Shown here piece by piece: positions 34,961-48,129 of a stretch of DNA of 64,000 nucleotides; positions within the stretch are counted from its first letter, which is position 1; each line of letters begins with the position of its first letter. The translations under genes and the position numbers were made by a program. This DNA comes from Nymphaea colorata (lineage: Eukaryota; Streptophyta; Magnoliopsida; Nymphaeales; Nymphaeaceae), in NCBI RefSeq assembly GCF_008831285.2, contig NC_045148.1:19151002-19215001 (forward strand), in the 5' to 3' direction. Under the pieces are notes generated by a model. It was not told where the DNA came from. It saw only the letters and a program-made list of their open reading frames with translations, and made no database searches.

Positions 34961-36482
34961 GAGGTGAGGTGGGGCGGAAGTCACGCCAAGCATGGGAGGG
35001 GGGGCAGGAATGGCACACTTGGTTCGTGGAGAAACTGTCTCATTTTGCTAAGTTAGAAGAGGAAAAGCTTTGGAAATTTCCTTTGTATGGTGTGTTGCAG
35101 CCATTGACAACATCTGGGGAAAGAACTGAGGTTGCAGAAGGCCAGCAAAGACCCGGTAAGTGCTGGTCGATTCTTTTTTCCTTCATTACAGCGAACCAAG
35201 TATTGCATAGTTGGAAAAAAACTGGTTTTTGTTGAGGGAAACTGAGATTGTGCTCGTGTTGGAGTAATCGAAGGGGAAGAAAGTTTTCTTTTCAGGAAAC
35301 TCGCACACGTCATGTGCTGATATTGGAAGCATATAGATGCTATCATGCTTGTATGTGTTAATGAACCTAATGTGATTTATTCATGAACTATAAGTGCAGT
35401 ATGTCACAGCTGATTTGTGATATTGCATGGGATCTCCCAAGTCAGATATCGAATCTGGACTTGGGTCACATCTGATCATAAGGGACCAGCCGACGTGATC
35501 CCTACGATCATAAAAGAACACAATTTCAGGATTTGTGCCGACTCTATCAGCCAATTTAGAGGTCATAAGTAGGACACCAAAGGTCTGATTTTCGCATTCT
35601 ACCTCAACCCTGCACATGTTGGGATGTCTTGAACGCAACCATGAAGGCAGATTCCAAAACGATGCAGTAGTCACTGTTTTGAACAACCAAAAGGCCGAAC
35701 TAAATTAAGCATTATTTTCCAATTCATGAATCGAAACTTTGATTGTTCGAATTTGGAAGGATGCCAAGCTTTAGACAGACCCTGTCTAAACAGAAACAGG
35801 GGCAGGAGCAGAACCTTACAACTTTGACGACCAAGATCTCAGAAACCTAATGAACTTTCATGCAATTTAGATCATTCATCATAAAGTATGCCTTGGCTGG
35901 TACTTTCAATATAAAGCCAAGTGGAATGCCTACTCACTGGTATTTGAGATTCTTTTTTTTTTTTAAAACTTTTCTTTAATGTCAGTAGATTTTTACTCGA
36001 TTTTCATAAACCCAGGTAGGCTTGTAATCTAGTCCCAAATGTGAATTGCATTCATTGTCATTTTGGATGCAAATTATAACAGAGTTGATGTATGTTCATG
36101 GGATGCCCAATACCTTGAAGCATTTCCGTTGTTTTCTACAAAAAAGAGGACACAAATTTTGTTAAGATCATTAGCAGAGTTACACACAGCGTTCTATGTT
36201 AGGCTAAATTTTCTTAGGTGCCTTTGTCTCTACTTTTTCCTTCGTCGTGCTTGAAAACTTCTTAATGAGATGCATTTATCAGGATCCTACTCGGCTATGA
36301 GGACATTGGTGCATGTTAACTACGTAGAAACTGGCGAAGGACCGAAACTTGGTTTGTAGAGAATGTCCAATCAAGGAAAACATTGATTGAAGAAAACATG
36401 GGATTCAACTAATGGAAGCACATCCTTAAACAGAAGCTTAAGGTCTCAGTTAGCTTAACAATTCATTCCCACTGAAAGTTGT

Positions 36483-39400
36483 TCAGGAATTGCCGGAGCC
36501 GACTGCAATTGCTAGCTCTCTTTGAGCAGAATCAAAGATGCTGTTTAAGAGTATCTTCACACTTTCATCTGCAAATACATGCTTGATCGCATTTCTGGAA
36601 AGTTCGAACATCTGAGCTTTATTGAGACCTGCACACACAAAGCAAATAGCTTAGCTTTTACTGCTCGGAAAACTAAGACTGTGCTGGCAAACCAGATTGA
36701 TGCTGTCTCTATTGAATTGCACAGCCGCTATCCAATTCAAGTCCAATCTTTCTCACCAGTAATGCACTAGTTCAGTTAGAAAGCTTCACAATCATCACGT
36801 ATAACTGGTGCAAAGATCCTTGATCAAACTATTGGAACTTTAATAGAAAAAGATGCATGCTGCATTTTGAAACTTAAGTGAAATGCTTTATAAAAAAGTA
36901 AAAAAACTGATTTAAGAATGAGACAGTCATGATGCTCCCTGTACAGCATGTGAGCAATTTGCTTATGGCTACATACCAAATGTCGAAGCAGCAAGATAAT
37001 ACTCCCTAGAGAGATTAGTTGAGAAAACTCCAGAATCATCAGTGCAAAGAACCAACGGAAGGTTGTTGCGATACAAATAATCTGCATAACACAGAATAAT
37101 ACAAACACATGCTTCCTTCAGTAATAATAACACAGAATAATACAAACACATGCTTCCTTCAGTAATAAACAGGCTAATTCTTATGAATATTTTACTCTAG
37201 TAAAGAAGCTTATCTCCCCATAAGTAATAGATAATAGCAAGAAAACTGAAGTTTACAATTTTCAAACCAATGTATAAGGAGATTCCTGCAACTACAGTAT
37301 ATTCTAGATAGAAGGATGGAATAACAGACCAAAGTGGTGATCACGTATGGAAGACACGCGACAGGTCTGGACATTAGAGCTCAAGCATACTTCCACCTAC
37401 AGTAAGCAGATACTAGGCCAAATTAACAAAGTTGGAAAAAACACTCAAATAAGCATGAATCCAAATATGTGTATCAAAGAAAAATGGTGTTGAAATACAT
37501 TACTGGGATGTTTAGTGACTTCAACTTTGTCCAATCTTCTTGTTCAAACCAACAGGCATGGCCTACCCTCTGAGGGCAAAACTCCAACATTGCCTTTATT
37601 TCATTGGGATTATATACCTATATGTACTAAGTTATATAAATATATGTGTTAGTAGGAGATAGTGCAACAACTTAAGGCAAGACACAACACCAAATGACAA
37701 AATGCACCTCCCCACAATGGAGGGTTATAGCAAGGCCATATTCTTTAGCCCACTTTAATGCTGGTAAGAAGGTTAACCTGCAATAAAATGAACGCAATTA
37801 CCAACTAAAGGTATAAAATCTGTGTACTCAATTAAGACAAAGCAAAATGTGTATACCATTCTCCAACCAAAGGATTTCCAGAAAGATCAACACCAACTAC
37901 ACCTAGATGTCTCATTTTGTATGCTAGCTGCACCTGTTAATACTGAAAATATCAGGTAGATATGACAGCACTAGCAAAAGAGCTTACCTTAAGAAAACAG
38001 ATAGTTTAGTACTAATCTGAATGGAAATTGAAACCAGTGGAGAAAAGTGGTGTTGTCATTGCATTGGTCACGTATAATCTTTCATCAAAAGCGACCATGA
38101 GAATTTGCTAATGGTGTGGCATTGATATAAGATCAGAATTCCATCTTTTCCATCATTATCAGAAAGGCAGAAAGAGAACAAAATACAGGCTAAAGCCACC
38201 AAACATACTGTTTCCATAGCTGAAGCAGCGCTTTCACAACGGTCGATGCTAAGAAGAAGGCGGACATATAGTTTCCGCCTCTTTTCCCCATTTATTGCAA
38301 CATTGGTGTTGGGAAACTGTTCAAGTTTCTCTTTGCTTCCACATGAAGGAAGAAATGACACTTCTACTGTCTCAATAGCCCTCATACCATCTAATACTGC
38401 CTCCATGTAAGAGCATTTAGTCATTCCAATTTGTTCGTTCTTCTGGAAACAATATAAACAGATGGTCATTACCTACAAGTTTCTACCATAATTAAAACAT
38501 CACACTTGGGAGTAAGAATTCATTTGTACAGGCTTGTATCAAGAACCTTGGGTGTCGTTCGCAATTCCAGATAGACAACATTGTCAGCAGCAAAATCTTC
38601 AATAACCTGCTTCAAGGGAGGAACTCAGGTGAAACATCACATATTCACATGTCAAACACAGTGAAAGATAATTTTCACCAGTTTAGAGACTGAACCTCTT
38701 TAGTGATTCTCGAGAGAGCAGCATGATCGGTTGTAATTGTGCGGATCACATCAAACAATTTAAAGCACTCCATCACAGAGCGAGTGCCTGCATGGAATGT
38801 GCCACAGAAAATAATGATCCTTTCTTTGTCATACACAGGAACAAGGGAACTAATTTTTTCATATAAGAGTTAATGGAGATTATTATGCAAGAAAAATAAT
38901 AAATAAGACACATCAAATGTTTGATGAGAGAACAACCAACGAGTAGATATCGGGTAGGATAAAAGGATGATCTGAAAATCTCTTTCCTTTGATGTTACAA
39001 ATATTTCCACAACCATTGTCACAAATATCGGTGCTACTTCCCCCTTTTTGAAGAAATCCACAAGCATGTAGGAAGAATCATATTATAGAATCCTAGAGTG
39101 TTAACAAAATAAGAACTTACATTTTTTTATGACATGCTCTACATCAGAGAAAGCTAAGGCTCCTTTTTCTCTTGAGTCTTTTGCAAGCTCTCTGCAAGAC
39201 AAAACTTCGGTCGGTCATGAAAGGCAGATAAACAAGCTACGTAGCAGACTCCACAAGAACAGAAAAAAGAGAAAAAGGAATTCTTCAACAAATGTTCGAG
39301 TTCCATAACTCTGTGAAACTACTGATCAACAATATCATACCATGGGATTAGGATCTACGATCAATGTGATGAAGAAGGCACATTAGGGTACTTGGTTAAC

Positions 39401-40372
39401 AATTTTTCCGACAAGGTTGAAAAATCCGTCTTTCTCATCCTCATTGGTGGCATTAACCACAAGATATTGAAGTACAAACTTGTTTAATAATGCCTTGAAT
39501 TACAAAAATATCATTATATGCACAAGAAAGAACAGTAATAGTATTTGACCCCAAAATTAGCGACAAACTAATAAATTTTCATGAAAATCATGTTTTCCTT
39601 ACGATTTCTGTGTTCAACAAGGAATCCTGAAAATAAAACATGTCGGGGAACATGTGCATGTCTTCTCCAGCATATTATACCATAACAGTCCGATTACAGC
39701 TGACCAAGATTTTTGAACCTCGTTAGTGGTTTCATAATTGAATGGACCCATCTTCTGAGTTCGCATCACCTACCAGGGAGATCCCCGTCCATTGAAACTG
39801 CCAGGCAGCAATTCGTTTGAGTTTGTACACAATTTCTCTCGTAAGCGACACTATTTTAGAGTAGAGACAGCATAAAGCAACGCCAGTACGCCATTCCTGT
39901 TGATTAAGCGATTCAGAAATAAAGGAAAAATCCATCTCTGTTTCCAGACTCCTTATACCATATATGCCGATATGCATAATTGGTAGTGGAGAAAATCTGT
40001 GAAGCCGAGGGAAGCAGCAACCGCAGTGTGGCCATTAAGCGGCAGAAGTTAGAGCTAGTAGGAGGTAGAAGAACAACTGGGAAGAAGAAGAAGCGTGAGG
40101 AATGGCGGATAACACGGGGACAACGTAGGCCATGCAAACGGTGCAAAGCTTGATGGCGCTGACAGTGGCGCCTTCCAGGAAAATGACAAAGAAATTTCAT
40201 GGTAACCACTCATAAACTACAAGCGCAAGAAAAAGTCTCTAGCGAACTAAAACACGACTACAAAAATCTGTATTCTGAGAGAGAAAGAGATTTACAGTAA
40301 GGTCGAATCTCGAATGGACCCGTTAAGGTGAGCATGGAGCTCGATCTTCGGCTGTGCAATGCACCACTCCAT
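36483..40372 (-). CDS. MAPDA: N6-methyl-AMP deaminase, adenosine-deaminase-like (MAPDA/ADAL), 11 exons
   Basis: Coding exons in transcript order: 40296..40372, 39121..39191, 38696..38787, 38547..38606, 38209..38442, 37857..37933, 37708..37777, 37504..37617, 37330..37396, 36977..37081, 36483..36628. All splice in phase at GT-AG sites to 370 aa, close to the family's usual length. Zinc-site HAH is in KIELHAHLNGSIRDS (H13, H15). LHCGE supplies a further His and the catalytic Glu (H224, E227), QRVGHACWF the next His (H247), and LCTDDSGVFST the Asp pair (D302, D303). Known role: cytosolic hydrolysis of N6-methyl-AMP to IMP and methylamine, clearing nucleotides from m6A-RNA turnover. The start MEWCIAQPK fits the family. 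Intron 1 is long (1104 nt). A 41-bp tandem duplication abuts the acceptor of exon 10. Confidence 0.93.
37087..37168. repeat. 41-bp tandem duplication in MAPDA intron 9
   Basis: TAACACAGAATAATACAAAC and the next 21 nt occur twice in a row (37087..37127, 37128..37168), just intron-side of the exon 10 acceptor. Confidence 0.9.
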
Positions 40373-42392
40373 GTCAACACGACCACCGTCCTCCACCATT
40401 TCTTTCTCTGTATCTCTCTCCCTCTCACTCTCTCTCCCTGCAACTGATCTGCAGAGGGATTTGAACTCTCTTGCCTATACAACAATCAACAATAATTAAG
40501 GCTCAACCAAATCTCATCCTTTTAGTATTTATTTTATTGGTTAGTGGCCTAACAGCTCGCCTAACACGGCCTAAAAGTCTACCAATGTAGCTCAGCTTAA
40601 ATGAAAAGAAGAGAGGCAACAGTATAAAGCCAAAAGCTCTGAATAAGGGTGTCATAGGATCGGATCTTTGCCTGACATTCATCTCCGTTAGGTCTCGATC
40701 TATGTCTGGCACAAATCCTACAATCTCTGGTTGCAAATCCCTTCGCGATTCGCATGACTAAATGTCTGCATCTTTTCGCATTTTTCTAAGTTAAAATGTA
40801 TATTTTATTCGCCGTCCTAGCTAAAAGCCGTATTCCTTGTCTAAGGTGAGACAAAATCCATATCCCATGTGTCGTCCGCAGTTAAATCTCATATTCTATG
40901 TGTATCGATTTTACGGTTGATTAAAATTCCTGATCCATAAATTAAGGTCAAACACATTAATTTCTTCCCATGTAAGTGGTTTTTAAAGGGTTTGATGCAA
41001 TGGTTAAGACATGGTTGGTAATCGTCAATTTTAGTTTCGAATTTCTAAAACGTGAACGAGTGTTGTAAAAAGGGGTCATCGATGTGCAAATTGAAACGTG
41101 GTAAAAATATCACATTAAGACACCAAAGCTGACCATATACTTTAAGAAGATAAAGGGTTGAACCAAGACTTCGACTCTCTTCTTGAGCGATAGGATGAAA
41201 TGTTCCTGTTCACCAAAAAATGTAGATTAACTGTAATGGAAGGAATAATAGAGAGAAAGAAAGAGAGAGAGAGAAAGGATTGTTCATTTAGAAAGGTGTT
41301 ATCTGAACCGATCAGCCGTCCTGGTCATCAACCTCTTTCTTTCTTGTTTTGTAATGTCATTTTCTGAGTTTATCCTTCTACTGGGTAGTAGTATAAATGC
41401 TTTTTGAATTTCATGAATTTCTGTCATGTTTATAAAACCTAAAGATTATCTATGCAGATGCAGATTGTGTCGTTTACATTGACATACAAAAATGAAAGAT
41501 CTTGTTTTATGGTCAAATCTGAAACAATTTATCCCATAGCCATTGAGATTTCAAGATATTGGCTTAAAATTGACCCGCAATTAACTAGAAAGGAAGAATG
41601 TCGACCGCTCAACTTTGGGCGGCCGACTTGATCGGTGCAACTTCATTGATCCTGATGTGGTAAATAAGAACAAATCATGTAAAGATTTGATCAGATTTTG
41701 CTTTAATTGTTTGGATGCAGACTCAATTTCTCATATAGCCCTAGATTTGGTTGTTATATTAGCATTAAACAGGGGCAAATTAAGGTCCAGGTAGAAGTCC
41801 TAGGTATATGTCAGACTTTAAGGGTTATTTAGCAATAAGAACATATCATATTGTTTCACCTATTAAGACCACACAATGAATAGTATGTTACTGTTGCCCA
41901 CTGTCACTGATCCTCTAGTGGCTATTATGATACAATGTCTAAGCAAATATTGGCTGAATCTTTGTGATTGCTAACATTATTGTTGAAAAAATTGGCACGT
42001 AGGTGGCAAATTGTTTTGATTCATCAGCCTATGAAAATCGCAATTGGCAAACCTGTGACTCAGACTTGGATTATGATGTTTGAGTCGCCATGTCAGTGAG
42101 TTGACATGTCGGCTCGGCTAGGTTATGTCATAAACTTTTGTGTTATTCTTTTACTAAAAATAAAAGAAGAAAGTAAATCTGTTGGGATTTTTGTTTGATT
42201 TTTTCTTCAATTAAAACTCAATAATATGTAATATGAGTGTTTGGATGTAAGTTTAATAAAGATAGTGATTGGATGTCTAACATGACAATGACTTGGGGAG
42301 AAGACAACCTATGTCTACACCTAATATATGTTCTCTTTTCATTAGCAAGTTGTTGAGAATGAAAACAATAGGACAAAAATCATTTTAAAATC

Positions 42393-42396
<4 letters not shown>

Positions 42397-42425
<29 letters not shown>
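42397..42425. repeat. (TA)n microsatellite
   Basis: About 14 TA units, directly before the GC-rich island. Confidence 0.9.
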
Positions 42426-42428
<3 letters not shown>

Positions 42429-43668
42429 CTTGGTGTTGGCGTAAGGGGTATGACAGGGGCGGCCTCCCCTGCCGAACCCCATTGCGTGGAGTTGCTGTGG
42501 GGAGGCACCATCGCCACCCCTGCGCAGCTCCTAGCTGGAGTTGCCATCCAATGGCGGAAATCAGATTTCAACGTATAAATGAGGTTCATATCAAGAAAAG
42601 TAAGAACGGGGAGGCTCTTTATTAGGTTAATAACAAAAAAGTGGGGCTCCCAAATGAAAATTCTCATAGCGCATCAATGCATATGTAGCAAGTACAACAG
42701 TTTGTGCTGACATTAGACAATAGGAGTATTCCACCGTCACATATGAAATGCCTTAATAACAAATGACAAATGACATGTTTCATATATAACCAAGAAACTT
42801 TGTCTCCTGAATTGAAGATCAGAAGTTGATTTACATTCCGCATTAATTGAGATCCCTTATTTGAACAAAGTGCAGATTTCAGTTCCATGACATTCATATC
42901 TGTTTTACATTGACAAGCAATGGATGTGGGATCCAACTTATGGAAAGGGAGCAAGAAAGATTCAGGTCTTTCAAATCCACGCAGATCTCATACAGTGTTT
43001 TTAAATAAGTACAGTTAGATCTGTCTAGATCTGAATCAAAACAAAGGCGAATGAACATGTATGATGATATTCTTGGTAATCCTGAATATTATGTGCAGTC
43101 CATCTATTTCCAAATGAGAATACAAGTATTCATGTTTTTCAACCAATTCCAGGTCTTCAACCGATAGATCTATTATATCTTTTGATTTTTTGAACCAGTC
43201 TAATATTTAGAAACAGGGACATCAATTGATCGGATTCAAATCACATGTATAGAGTCAAATTCATATTTGAATTTAGATTTAAAAAAAAGTGTTACACCAT
43301 ATCTGAATCCAAAATTCGAATTGATAATCTGGATCAGAATTTTAGATTAACATTCAAATTTGACTTTTAAACCAAAACTAAACCACATTATGGACATTGA
43401 GCAAAGGATATTTGTTGAAACCAATATCTGATCCAAACCCAATCAAAATTTGGTCTATATTTGTTAAAATCCGAATTTGATTTTATATATTTAAATTCTT
43501 AATTGGACTTGTCCAGTAAAAATATGCCCTTATGGATCAAAGATCCCTGTCATGAAAAGAAAGCAGAATATCGACAAAGAAAAACTAGATTCTACATATC
43601 TGACTAGCGGACAAGTCAAATTTCAATCACATCGAAAGGGAAAAAAGAAAAAGGAAAAAAAAAGTTAT

Positions 43669-43670
<2 letters not shown>

Positions 43671-43704
<34 letters not shown>
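43671..43704. repeat. (TA)n microsatellite
   Basis: About 17 TA units. Confidence 0.9.
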
Positions 43705-43708
<4 letters not shown>

Positions 43709-44105
43709 TAAAAATCAAACAAGTGAATATAGATTTTCAGTATTATGATTTTAAGTGCAATTTGATAGAAACATATGTTAAGCTAATCGTGTTTTGGGTC
43801 TTATATATGTCATGTAAATAAATAGAAAATCAATGACCCTTAAAATGCTAGAATTTTAATAACGTAATATTTATATTTTATATGAAAATGACTTGAACTG
43901 AGAAACTTCTTTACTAAATTAGTAACGACAAAAATGGTAGCATGTTGATTTTTTAATAAAATATTATTTGTAACGTGAGTATGGATGGTCCAACTTTCTT
44001 CTGTGACCGAATCGGCCTTTAGCAATAGTGACGTAAAAATTGCAATAGTGACGTTTTGATTGGAGGTGAGGACGCTTTTACGAACGTCAATAGGGCAGGA
44101 GCAGG

Positions 44106-44568
44106 TAGGGGTGCAGAACCTACTCGAGCTCGACTCGTTTAAGCTCGACTCGTAAGCGAGTTCGAGCTGCTTCGTTAGTTAAACGAGTCGAGCTCAAGTT
44201 CACGAGCTGACTCGTTTAACTAATCGAGTCGAGTTCGAGTTCACTCATGTGGACTCGTTAAAGCTCGACTCGGTTCGTCATTAAAATATCAGATTTAAAA
44301 AAACCGATTCGAGTCTTAGTTGAGCCTTAATCAAGCTCACGTATTCGAGCCTTAGTCGAGCTCACGTATTCGAGTCTTAGTCGAGCTCAACAAGTATGGA
44401 TGACTGTAAACGAGCTTAATCGAGTCGAGCTCGACAAGTGACTATCGAGTCGAGGCAGGATAGTCGAGCTATATTCGAGTTCGAGCTGAGTCAAGCTCGT
44501 GTCTTACTTAGTCGAACCGAGTTCGAGCTGACTGAGCTCGGGCTCGACTCAGCTCGTGTTCAGCCCTA
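44106..44568. mobile_element. hAT-type MITE with perfect 8-bp target duplication
   Basis: The 463-bp element starts TAGGGGTGCAGAAC and ends GTGTTCAGCCCTA (reverse complement TAGGGCTGAACAC). GGAGCAGG flanks it exactly on both sides (44098..44105 and 44569..44576). The interior is almost wholly GAGCTCGACTCG/GAGTCGAGCTCG words, which can fold on themselves repeatedly. No coding capacity. Confidence 0.9.
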
Positions 44569-44576
44569 GGAGCAGG

Positions 44577-45607
44577 GTCTCATGAATCGTTTCCTTTTCG
44601 GTATGGTTTCAATTTTATTGGATGTCTTCGCAAAAGACAATGAAGCAGCAGCATCTTTGTATTTGGGGCAATCACACAGCTAGTGAGGTGAGGTCTTATG
44701 TTAAATTTACAGATATCAATTCCAGATAATCTCATATTAGGGCAGGATCCAGATAATCAGACTGGTGAGGGCTTCAAATTCCTCTTTTCCAAATTACTAC
44801 TAAATAAAAAAGAGGACTTGAGATCTTCAGGACCAAAACCTCATGTTTAAAGTTGGATGGGAGGTGGATCTGACATAAAATCCGTGAAATCCACAATCAA
44901 CTCAAATCACTTTGGATCTCAGATCTCAATCTATTGAAACATCTCATTAATAGATCTAAAATGGAAGCTGCTTCTAACCTGAAAGTCATATTAAATAAGA
45001 ACAACAAATAGCTTCAACTGCCAGTTGTGGAGATATGAAGTTATTCAAATGTGGTCCAACTTTTCAGCTTTATATATCAACATTTTTTAAATCTTAGGTT
45101 TCTTTGGCAAGAAGTGTGCATCTTGCGACAGAAATAAACCCTCGCATAAGTATGGTATCTTTTTTATGATAATGAACGGTATAATCCTTTTTTTTTTTAT
45201 CTGCAACAAATCAAAGCAAAAAAATAAAAAAGCAGAAAATGTTCAATACCTAGATCAGAATCGAGATCCACCCAAGACGGCATTTTGCTTACAAAATGTC
45301 ATCTTGCCTCCAAAATGCGAACAACTCAATTTTAATATAATCGTATTTTCAAAAGAGAGTGAACGAGTTGATCCTTTCTAGGCTTAAAAAAATGCCATTT
45401 AATTAGGTGTGTGATTTGAACCTACCAACCAAGTTTCAAAGACTAATTAGGAATCAAGATTAAAGAATCCTATTTTTTAGGAAGCAACTTTTCAAAGGGT
45501 GGCATCCAAAGCTACCTATTAACTTTTTGTTTGTAACTATTCTACATGTTCTTCGTTTATTTTTTATTGTTTTTGCTGATTCATGACCAATTGAGCTAAA
45601 TCACTAA
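44577..45607. other. Intergenic, nothing recognised
   Basis: AT-rich, with a T-run near 45190. No exon, repeat terminus or RNA gene seen. Confidence 0.4.
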
Positions 45608-46334
45608 GGGGGCGTTTGATTGCCAATTCTAATTTTCACCTGTGCTTGAAAACTTGAAATCTTCATTTTGGAATTGAAAATGCCTTGTTTCATTGAAATT
45701 GAGGAATTGTGACACTGCTGATTCATATTGGCTGCTGCAGCCTTCTAAGTTAAAAAGCAAATGTAGACGTAACTGCTCTTCAATTTAACATAGCATAAGA
45801 AAAAATGAATAGACCTCCGTGCGTCAACAATGGCCGATACACACCTCCCATCAGAAAATTAAAGGGGCTGCAGGAGCAGCCTTTCTATGCGTCGGCCATT
45901 GCTGACAAGATATCACAAGGGAAAGGGAAGATTCCAAAGACGAGGGCGGGAAAAACGCCCCCTCCCGCCGTGGGAGAGAGCGAGAGAGAGAGAGAAGATC
46001 TTCACATACATACCTGCTGTAAATCTGCTGTAAGTTGAAGAACTGAAGGCTTGGCTGCACCACTTCACTGCTAACGGGCGAGGATGCAGGAGAAAGAGAA
46101 GACAGAGGAGCTCTGATATTAGGGCATCGAGGGTGAGGGATGGGAAAGGAAGCAGAACATTCGTGGGTCGATGGAATTTTGTTTCTGAATTAAAATGGAC
46201 CCCCCTTGGGTCGGATTTTGATTCCAGAAATTGATTTATATTTCCAGAATCAAAATGTTGTGTTTGATTAAGGGATTCCATTTTTCTCACAATGATTCTA
46301 AAATTCCAATAATTCCTGAAAATCAAATGCCCCC
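45608..46334. mobile_element. Tourist/PIF-Harbinger-type MITE, about 727 bp, TAA target duplication
   Basis: The left end GGGGGCGTTTGATTGCC and the reverse complement of the right end (GGGGGCATTTGATTTTC) match over the first 14 nt except one. TAA flanks both sides (45605..45607 and 46335..46337). The interior includes a GA microsatellite (about 45976-45996) and a GC-richer stretch with a 77-codon open frame at 45805..46038 that matches nothing known, possibly captured host sequence. Confidence 0.75.
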
Positions 46335-46337
46335 TAA

Positions 46338-47817
46338 ATTGTCTAATTGACGGGGACCAATGGCCTGGCCAATTTGATTTTAGAAAGGTATTAAACTAAC
46401 ACCAACATTAGCAAAGGCGAAATTAAAAGTTTTTCATTAAGGAAGCCGAATTCAAGTTTTTAAAGTTTAATCATACCCACCTGATGCAATTCGGAGAATT
46501 TCACCTCATGAATTTAAGAAATATCGAGAATTCTTGATCTCTCTCAATATCTCTCTCAATTCAAAAATACAGGATTTGAATTGATGTTGTTTCATTGATT
46601 TTTCCTAAACGAAAGATTATATTTCAATTGAAATCCATCTCCTCTAGCAGGGAAGGGGGGTGGAGAGTTTAAAAGAACAACTAAATAGCAAATTTGGAGA
46701 ACTTAAAAAAGGAAATATTGAATTACAAATGGCCGCAAGAGTCTATCCATCACCTATATGTTTCAAAGAAGAACATGACATAATCGTTGAGGTAAAGTAG
46801 GACACTGTAACGAGTGTTCATATTTGCTCCACTTTTCAAGGGTAGATTCATGAAACAAAATGATATATAAACAAGTAAATCCTTTGTGAGTTTCAATGTA
46901 TTCTTTAAGACGATTCGATCATTTGAAGGGAAGTAGTCGATAGTTAACTCTAGTCTTTTGATTAAAAAACATGGATGAAGATGTATAGGTGCACTATTAC
47001 ATGGTGGGGATTACAATTTTACATGAACTTCATGTTCCTCACCCAATAATGAAACTTTGCTTAAGCTTGTATCAATTGTTTAATTTCAGAATTGGATTGA
47101 CTTATGTTTAAATAAACATATCTTCCATCTCAAAATTTCATTTAGTAACTAACTACCTCTAGTTTGAATTCAACCTTCAAGTGTGTTCTTCCCTTGTGTC
47201 ATAAATTCTCGCAGGCCTTGGGATTCCACGGCCTCGAAGAAAATGACAAACGTGGGCCTCGATTGTCTGGAAATTTGGTGTCCGATGGGGGCCATGGAGA
47301 AGATCTTATGTGGCCTTCAAGATTTTCTGCATTTGCTTCAACGACACGGCTCCAGTCGAATCTAAAGGGCGAATACTTTGGATCTTGATCAGCTAAAATG
47401 CATGAGACATGAAAAGAACAGCTCTGCCCATTTCAAGATCACCTGTCATCCACAATATTTTTATAATCTACAAGTTTGATGTTGAAGAAGATCAAGAGTT
47501 CAATGTCCCACCGCGCTCTGAATTGATCAATATTTGTCCACTGAAAGTATAGTAGCCAGCCAAATGCTTGTACATATCCAGTTTTTGTTCATAAAAGGGA
47601 GGGGAGCAGCCTTTCATTGGCATCAAAAGTAGCATTGTATTTTGTTTTATCAGTCTTATATTATGGCTATGACTGTGGAACCTGGACGATCGATGTGGAA
47701 TCTGTCACCAAACAGATACACGCCAATAACAGTATCAACAACAACAACAACAGAACAAGTAACAAGCTGCCAAAGCTTTCTGTAATTTTAAAGAGGATAG
47801 ATTGCTTTACCAAACGT
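46338..47817. other. Intergenic, no gene supported
   Basis: AT-rich. 47164-47388 is locally GC-richer with overlapping open frames in two phases behind a TCTCGCAG acceptor-like site; it could be a lone exon fragment but matches nothing I know. Confidence 0.35.
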
Positions 47818-47820
47818 TAA

Positions 47821-48042
47821 GGGAAATTTGGTTATTTTGGATTTGAAATCCATAGATATAATCTGGAAGTGATGTGACATGTTTTTGCTGATGTGGTAAA
47901 TGATGCACCGCGAAATTTAGGAAGATGTTTATTTTATTCTTTGACACTGAGAAAAGGTGAGATTTAAGCCTGCAGGAAGAAAAAAGAGAGTCTGATATCT
48001 TAAATCCATGGTTCTCAAATTCTGAGGATATCAAATGCCTCC
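47821..48042. mobile_element. Tourist-like MITE, 222 bp, TAA target duplication
   Basis: TAA at 47818..47820 and 48043..48045. The left end GGGAAATTTGGTT and the reverse complement of the right end (GGAGGCATTTGATATCC) are related to each other and to the element at 45608. No coding capacity. Confidence 0.6.
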
Positions 48043-48129
48043 TAAGAACAGGGGTAAAAACATACGAATGCTTTTGATCGTTTGATATCTCAATTTTGAG
48101 GTGATTTAAGATCCGTGTTGTACTAAATC

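Larger units (their letters stand above)
33737..36482. other. Intergenic region between the array and the deaminase gene
   Basis: 33737-34260 has no recognised exon. 34300-34323 is an AT microsatellite. 34500-34960 may be a decayed retroelement (separate entry). A minus-strand 101-codon open frame at 35381..35686 (with CRVEVECENQTFGVLLMTSK) matches nothing I know. The remainder shows nothing notable. Confidence 0.4.
40373..44097. other. Intergenic region upstream of MAPDA
   Basis: 40373-40500 is pyrimidine-rich on the plus strand (GA-rich leader in gene sense). AT microsatellites lie at about 42397-42425 and 43671-43704. 42440-42560 is an unusually GC-rich island (GGGGCGGCCTCCCCTGCC) in AT-rich surroundings, unidentified. 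43180-43530 is rich in AAATTTGA/GAATCC words of the dispersed repeat seen at 3.4-4.5 and 7.5-7.8 kb. No exon was recognised. Confidence 0.45.

Noticed and set aside
34596-35018. Pro-rich 140-codon minus-strand frame
   Set aside because: Overlaps two other open frames of similar length. Only the gag-like phrase in a neighbouring frame is suggestive, and that is reported separately.
40441-40500. tRNA-like phrase GGGATTTGAACTCTC
   Set aside because: No matching acceptor, D and anticodon arms could be drawn around it. It sits just upstream of the MAPDA start.
47164-47388. 74-codon frame after an acceptor-like TCTCGCAG
   Set aside because: Two overlapping frames are equally open, with no neighbouring exons and no family recognised.
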